Source of the DNA: Chryseobacterium aahli
GTDB lineage: Bacteria; Bacteroidota; Bacteroidia; Flavobacteriales; Weeksellaceae
Direction of reading: 5' to 3'
DNA: 64,000 nucleotides
Assembly: GCF_022699665.1 (NCBI RefSeq)
Contig: NZ_JALDNB010000002.1
Coordinates: 801,597-865,596 of the forward strand
Position numbers and translations under genes: made by a program. Positions within the stretch are counted from its first letter, which is position 1; every line of letters starts with the position of its first letter. Below, piece by piece: positions 59,546 to 64,000 of this stretch. The notes under the pieces were generated by a model that searched no databases, was not told the origin of the DNA, and worked only from the letters and a program-made list of their open reading frames with translations.

Positions 59546-61015
59546 CTAAAGATCCAAAGCCGGCTGAAGAATTTTTTCCATTTTGCTTTTTACCTGAGCA
59601 ACAGAACCAGCATAATTGTTAACCAAGATAGAAAAAACTAAAGTTCTACCTGTATTCGTTTTCATATAACCTGTCAAAGCTTTCACTTTATTTAAGGTTC
59701 CTGTTTTTGCAAAAATTTGTCCATTTCCTTCGATTTTAAACATGCCTTTTAAAGTTCCAGTTTGCCCTGCAATCGGTAAAGAATCAAAATATGTCTTATA
59801 GTATTTCTGATTCATCAAAGAAGTCAAAAACTTCACCTGAGAAATTGGAGTTACATGATTGCTTCTAGACAATCCGCTTCCATCCATATAATTTAAACCT
59901 TCTAGATCGAAAGCTACATCTTTTAAATGCTCATTCACTACAATTCTACCAGATTCTGAAGTCTGATCACCCATTTTCTGAAAACCAACTGTTTTCAGTA
60001 AAGCTTCTGCCAATCCATTATCACTACGCTGATTCGTGTAATAAATAATATCGGATAAAGTTGGAGATTTGTAAGCAGAAATCATCTTTCTGGCTTCAGG
60101 AGCTGCGTCTGTCGTTTTTGGAGTTACTTTTCCGGTAACGCCTACTCCGCTCTTCACCAAAGTTGCTCTGAAACTATTGGCTAAAAATGCAGGTGCATCA
60201 GGAAGTTTAGTTGTTAAAATTCCATCGCCATCATATTTTTCAGCATATACCATTTGATTGGCATAAGGTGAAACGTAGAAATATTTTTTGTCTGAAGCTG
60301 AATTGTTTCCTTTTTTAACGATCAGTTTTTCGTTTGCAGGATTGATCTCACGGGTTGTACCAACCGGCAGATAGTAATTATTGTTTTCTAACCACACAAC
60401 ATTTTCCGGAAGTCTCGAAATGTTACCTTTGAAAAGCGCTGTCTGAATAATAATATCACCATTTACCTTTTTGATTCCCTCACGAGACATTCCACTCACG
60501 AAGTCTGAAACGATTTCTTTGTAAGACCAAGCTCCAGCTTTGTTGGTTCCCAACGATGGGTCGCCGCTTCCTACAATGTAAAGATTACCGTTCAAAACTC
60601 CATTTTCGTCGATTTCTCCTGAATATTCAAGCTGCGTCATCCAACGGTAATTTTCTCCCAACAGATGCAAAGCAGTTTCTGTGGTTAATAATTTGGTGGT
60701 AGAAGCAGGAACAAGCGGAGTATTTTCGTTGTACGAAGAGATTACCTTCTTCGTTTTCGGGTCATAGACTACAAATCCCCAAGTTGCATTTTTCAATACA
60801 GGATCTGTCATCATTGTGTTTAGGTTAACATCTACAAGTTCTTTAGGAGACAAAAAAGCTTTTTCAATCGCTGCTGCGGGAGAAGGTAAGTTTAATCCGC
60901 TTTTTTGACTTTCGAAATTTGGAGAATAAAGAACTGTAGATACGGTAGATTGAGCAAGGAAAAAACCAGTGGCCAAAACCGTAATACCTGAAATATACTT
61001 TCTGTAATTTATCAT
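59546..61015 (-). CDS. dacB: D-alanyl-D-alanine carboxypeptidase/endopeptidase (PBP4 type)
   Basis: 489 residues from the ATG at 61015 (a TTG one codon upstream is not needed). Signal peptide, then PBP4 (peptidase S13) fold: Ser-x-x-Lys in PASTTKLLTTE (Ser105), SDN in RSDNGLAEALLK, KTG in IFAKTGTLNKVKAL. A large inserted domain lies between the first and second motifs (YIVGSGDPSLGTN). It trims or cleaves peptidoglycan cross-links in the periplasm. Confidence 0.93.
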   Translation of the reverse strand: MINYRKYISGITVLATGFFLAQSTVSTVLYSPNFESQKSGLNLPSPAAAIEKAFLSPKELVDVNLNTMMTDPVLKNATWGFVVYDPKTKKVISSYNENTPLVPASTTKLLTTETALHLLGENYRWMTQLEYSGEIDENGVLNGNLYIVGSGDPSLGTNKAGAWSYKEIVSDFVSGMSREGIKKVNGDIIIQTALFKGNISRLPENVVWLENNNYYLPVGTTREINPANEKLIVKKGNNSASDKKYFYVSPYANQMVYAEKYDGDGILTTKLPDAPAFLANSFRATLVKSGVGVTGKVTPKTTDAAPEARKMISAYKSPTLSDIIYYTNQRSDNGLAEALLKTVGFQKMGDQTSESGRIVVNEHLKDVAFDLEGLNYMDGSGLSRSNHVTPISQVKFLTSLMNQKYYKTYFDSLPIAGQTGTLKGMFKIEGNGQIFAKTGTLNKVKALTGYMKTNTGRTLVFSILVNNYAGSVAQVKSKMEKILQPALDL

Positions 61016-61174
61016 CAATTTTTTCTTTTTGTTATATTTTGGATGACATAAAAAACGATTAGTTAAATCTTTTCTCAGAATCCAAACACATAATAAACGT
61101 TCAAATGTAGAAATTATTGTTAGAAACCAACCTATGAAAGTATGATAAAAGCGTATAAAGTTTGTTAAATAGTG

Positions 61175-63622
61175 TTAAAAATCCACAAATACATCTTTTT
61201 TAATGCTTTGATATGCAGTGATTTCATCAAATTCTTTCAGACTTAATAAAACCAGACTTTTAAATTTTTCATAGTTTTTCCCTCTTGGAAGCTTCAATAA
61301 AATCTGAAATTGATACAGATTATTCAGTCTCGCAATCTGCGCTCTTTCCGGACCGAGAATACAATCTTCCGGCAGATATTTCCTTAAAATTGAACCTAAA
61401 AACTGAGAAGCACGATTGACTTTATCATCTTTAATGTGTTTCAGCTCAATCATGATTAATTTGGTGAAAGGTGGATAATGAAACTTCTGTCTTTCTGTGA
61501 GAAAATATTTATAAATCTTTAAAACATTATTCATTTTAATCAACTGAAAAACAGAATGATCCGGATTGTAAGTCTGAATTAAAATTTTCCCGTTTCCTGA
61601 AACCCTTCCCGCTCTACCAGAAACCTGAGTAATCAATTGATAAGCACGTTCTTCAGCTCTGAAATCCTGAACATATAACATAGAATCAGCTTTCGGAATG
61701 GCGACCAATTCGATATGATCAAAATCTAAACCTTTGGAAATCATTTGAGTACCAACAATAATATCAGTTTCCCGATCTTCAATTTTCTCGTATAATTTTT
61801 CGTAGGCAAATTTTTTCCGCATCGAATCGACATCCATTCTATCCACTTCATTGTCAGGGAAAATTTTTGAAACTTCCTCGTGAATCTGCTCTACACCCAC
61901 TCCTCTTTCGTTCAGATTTTCAGAATGACATTTCGGGCAGTTTTTTGGTTTTGAAGCTCGCTGACCGCAATAATGGCATTTCATTTCGTTTGCCGCTTTG
62001 TGATACGTCAAAACAACGTCACAGTTTGAGCAGTAATTCACATAACCACAGGTCTCACACTCTATAACACTTGCATAACCACGGCGATTATGAAGAATGA
62101 TGGTCTGATTTTTTTCGTCTAAAGTTTTTTTAATTTCATCAATCAGTTGCAAAGAAAAGTTCCCGGAAACTTTTTTGGAATCCTGTGCTTCTTTGAAGTT
62201 AATCAGTTCAAATTCAGGCAATTTCACATTCCCGAATCTTTCATTTAAAAAAATATAGTGTAATTTTTCTTTTCTGGCTAAATAATAACTTTCCACAGAA
62301 GGCGTTGCCGAACCCAAAATCACTCTCGCATCATAAAAACCTGCCAAAACCAAAGCAGCATCTTTTGCATTGAAAAAAGGCGAAACTTCTCTCGGTCTGT
62401 ACGCAGAATCGTGCTCTTCATCAACAATAATCAATCCTAAATTCTGATAAGGCAGAAATAGCGCATTTCTCGTGGCAATGAGAATTTTAATATCATTATT
62501 TTTAATTCTTCGCCAAACCTCAACTTTTTCAAAATCAGTGAGTTTCTGATGATAGAAACCAAGTTGTCTTCCGTATTTTTTTTCTAATCTTTGAGTGATT
62601 TGTTTGGTTAAAGAAATTTCTGGAAGTAAAAACAAAACGTTTTTTCCTTCGTTGACACATTCTTCAATTTTTTCTAAATATAAATGCGTTTTTCCTGAAG
62701 AAGTGACACCGTGAATCAGAACATTTTTCTTTTCATCAAAAGCTTCATCAATTTCTGCTTTTGCTTCTTTTTGTGCCTCAGACAGTTCTTCTATTTCTTC
62801 AATTTCACCCTCGTAACTTTCGATTCTATCTTTTTGAAGATAATATTCTTCCACCAGATTTTTATCTGCCAAAGCTTTGAAATGTGAACTCCCAAAATAT
62901 CCGTCCTCAAACAATTCCGATTTTTTAATGTGTAAATCAGGATGTTCAGTTTGCTTTTCAATAATATTTAAGAAAAGTTCTTTCTGCTTCTTGGCTCTGC
63001 TGAGCTGCAAAAGAATTTCAGTCAGATTTTGATTTTTTAAAACCTCATCTTTCACTTTTACGTACGCAACTTCTTTGGCTTTGTATTTTTCGGCAACTTT
63101 TTCATCAATTTCAATGTATTGTAAATCAATCAGAGAATTGATGGTTTTAATAATTTCTTTTTTCGGAATAAATGCTTCAATATCAGTCAAATTGATGAGC
63201 TGACGAATTTCCAAAGCCTGAATGAGGTACATTTCGTTGACATCGAGATTCTCAAACTCAATGACTGCATTGGGTTTAAGCTTTAAATACGTTTCACTTT
63301 CTAGTTTCAAAGAAGATGGAAAAGCAAAGCGATAGATTTCGCCCAAATTGCAGAGATAATAATTTGAAAGCCAATTCCAGAAGCTGATTTGCTCAGACGG
63401 AACAATCGGATATTCATCTAAAATGCTGATGACTTCTTTAGCGACGAAATTTTCCGGTGCCTGATCATGAAGTTCAAAAACAATTCCGGTGTAGATTTTT
63501 TTTCCACCAAACGGTACGAGTACACGCATTCCGTTTTCAATTTTGAAAGCGAGTTCTGCCGGAACTTTGTATGTAAAGGTTCCTTTTAAATTGAGCGGTA
63601 AAATTATCTGGGCGTACTGCAA
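61175..63622 (-). CDS. priA: Primosomal replication protein N' (PriA helicase)
   Basis: 815 residues. N-terminal 3'-DNA-binding domain (YAQIILPLNLKGTFTYKVP), Walker A GVTSSGKTHLYLEK (about 303-316), DEEHD box in IIVDEEHDSAYRPRE, and helicase motifs GSATPSVESYY, IILHNRRGY and ILIQTYNPDHSVFQ. The zinc-binding segment has eight cysteines (CETCGYVNYCSNC, CHYCG, CPKC). It restarts stalled replication forks. The start codon is TTG at 63622; no ATG lies near the family N-terminus. Confidence 0.95.
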   Translation of the reverse strand: MQYAQIILPLNLKGTFTYKVPAELAFKIENGMRVLVPFGGKKIYTGIVFELHDQAPENFVAKEVISILDEYPIVPSEQISFWNWLSNYYLCNLGEIYRFAFPSSLKLESETYLKLKPNAVIEFENLDVNEMYLIQALEIRQLINLTDIEAFIPKKEIIKTINSLIDLQYIEIDEKVAEKYKAKEVAYVKVKDEVLKNQNLTEILLQLSRAKKQKELFLNIIEKQTEHPDLHIKKSELFEDGYFGSSHFKALADKNLVEEYYLQKDRIESYEGEIEEIEELSEAQKEAKAEIDEAFDEKKNVLIHGVTSSGKTHLYLEKIEECVNEGKNVLFLLPEISLTKQITQRLEKKYGRQLGFYHQKLTDFEKVEVWRRIKNNDIKILIATRNALFLPYQNLGLIIVDEEHDSAYRPREVSPFFNAKDAALVLAGFYDARVILGSATPSVESYYLARKEKLHYIFLNERFGNVKLPEFELINFKEAQDSKKVSGNFSLQLIDEIKKTLDEKNQTIILHNRRGYASVIECETCGYVNYCSNCDVVLTYHKAANEMKCHYCGQRASKPKNCPKCHSENLNERGVGVEQIHEEVSKIFPDNEVDRMDVDSMRKKFAYEKLYEKIEDRETDIIVGTQMISKGLDFDHIELVAIPKADSMLYVQDFRAEERAYQLITQVSGRAGRVSGNGKILIQTYNPDHSVFQLIKMNNVLKIYKYFLTERQKFHYPPFTKLIMIELKHIKDDKVNRASQFLGSILRKYLPEDCILGPERAQIARLNNLYQFQILLKLPRGKNYEKFKSLVLLSLKEFDEITAYQSIKKDVFVDF

Positions 63623-63692
63623 GGGAAAAATTAAAATGTAAAATTAATTGTTTCTAAACAGAATTGCAATTTTTTAGTGAAGCTAAATTTTC

Positions 63693-63775
63693 AAACGCAA
63701 AACACGCTAAGTTTTTATTGATTGTATTGAGAATATTTTTAGTTTGATAAGGCGTTTCACTTAGCAAAATCAATC
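63693..63775 (+). repeat. Dispersed element ACGCAAA...AAGGCGTT, copy 3
   Basis: AAACGCAAAACACGCTAAGTTTTT on the left and ATAAGGCGTTTCACTTAGCAAAA on the right; same order of blocks as copies 1 and 2. Confidence 0.55.
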
Positions 63776-63795
63776 TCAACTTTTCAAATCAAAAC

Positions 63796-63874
63796 AAGTT
63801 TGTCATTCCGGAGGAATCTCGATATAGATATTTAAAATCCAATTTTGCTTAGATTCCTCAGGAATGACAAACTT
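63796..63874. repeat. MITE-like palindrome (GTTTGTCATTCC...), copy 2
   Basis: 24-nt inverted ends at 63796-63819 and 63851-63874 with one mismatch and a 31-nt centre. Outer ends share TTTGTCATTC with the element at 20443. Confidence 0.65.
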
Positions 63875-64000
63875 GACGCTGATTAGTCTGAATATTTGAA
63901 ATAAATGACAAACGTTATAGTTATTACAAAATTTGAAAATAATGACAAAACTCCCAGCCCCGATTGAACGGCATGTTTGAGCTCTTTCCGAGAGATTCGG
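63875..64000. other. Gene-free end of the window, probable truncated dispersed repeat
   Basis: No gene seen. From about 63954 the sequence CCAGCCCCGATTGAACGGC and GAGCTCTTTCCGAGAG looks like the beginning of another intergenic element, cut by the window end. With the two elements above, it leaves the whole 378-nt stretch after priA non-coding. Confidence 0.35.

Noticed and set aside
1..64000. tRNA or rRNA genes, prophage or insertion sequences
   Set aside because: No cloverleaf, rRNA segment, integrase or transposase sequence was recognised in the reading.

Overview
The window looks like chromosomal DNA of a Chryseobacterium-like flavobacterium (Bacteroidota, Weeksellaceae). It is AT-rich and lacks Shine-Dalgarno-type leaders. 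Many genes are preceded by the Bacteroidota -7 box TAnnTTTG. It encodes type IX secretion (T9SS) cargo with C-terminal sorting domains, the gliding proteins GldF and GldG, and SusC/TonB-type receptors. No rRNA, tRNA, CRISPR array, prophage or transposase gene was recognised.

Layout. 1-7.4 kb: end of a cytochrome bd oxidase gene, an OmpA-like protein, a T9SS cargo protein, lysS, rlmF, a lipoprotein cytochrome c, small lipoproteins and a membrane protein. 7.4-15.5 kb: a complete trp operon (E-G-EEP-D-C-F-OsmC-B-A) with two passenger genes, preceded by a classical attenuator: a leader peptide with three consecutive Trp codons, a terminator and an antiterminator. 15.5-20.4 kb: lipB, a nitroreductase, ohrR-ohr, a serine hydrolase and an exported deformylase-like protein. 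20.6-31.9 kb: a heme/iron acquisition island. A minus-strand operon encodes receptor, HmuY, HmuTUV, a methyltransferase and HmuS, with a ChaN-like protein downstream. On the plus strand two T9SS-secreted proteins follow, one of them an HmuY paralogue. Three promoters of this island share a 23-bp element at the same distance from the -7 box. 32-36.7 kb: monooxygenase, TauE/SafE, cysN, cysD, APS reductase and an Rrf2 regulator (sulfate assimilation). 36.8-39.4 kb: small immunity-like or orphan genes (DUF4268, DUF2314-ankyrin, frameshifted YwqG/DUF1963). 39.5-45.1 kb: Crp/Fnr regulator, SDR, AraC regulator with a TetX-like monooxygenase, YceI and EamA. 45.8-51.3 kb: outer-membrane receptor, TlpA-like and TraB/GumN proteins, two orphans. 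51.3-63.6 kb: gldG-gldF, HemJ-like, a frameshifted YwqK-like lipoprotein, kbl, cupin, T9SS M1 peptidase, PBP4-type dacB and priA.

Beyond genes, the window is rich in small repeats. There are several families of dispersed palindromic intergenic elements. There is also a recurring pattern of degenerate 7-nt (once 8-nt) tandem arrays that sit on stop codons, start regions and even inside trp genes. The most interesting items are the trp attenuator, the heme island with its secreted HmuY and shared operator, the heptad arrays, and a candidate leader peptide plus structured RNA upstream of the EamA gene.
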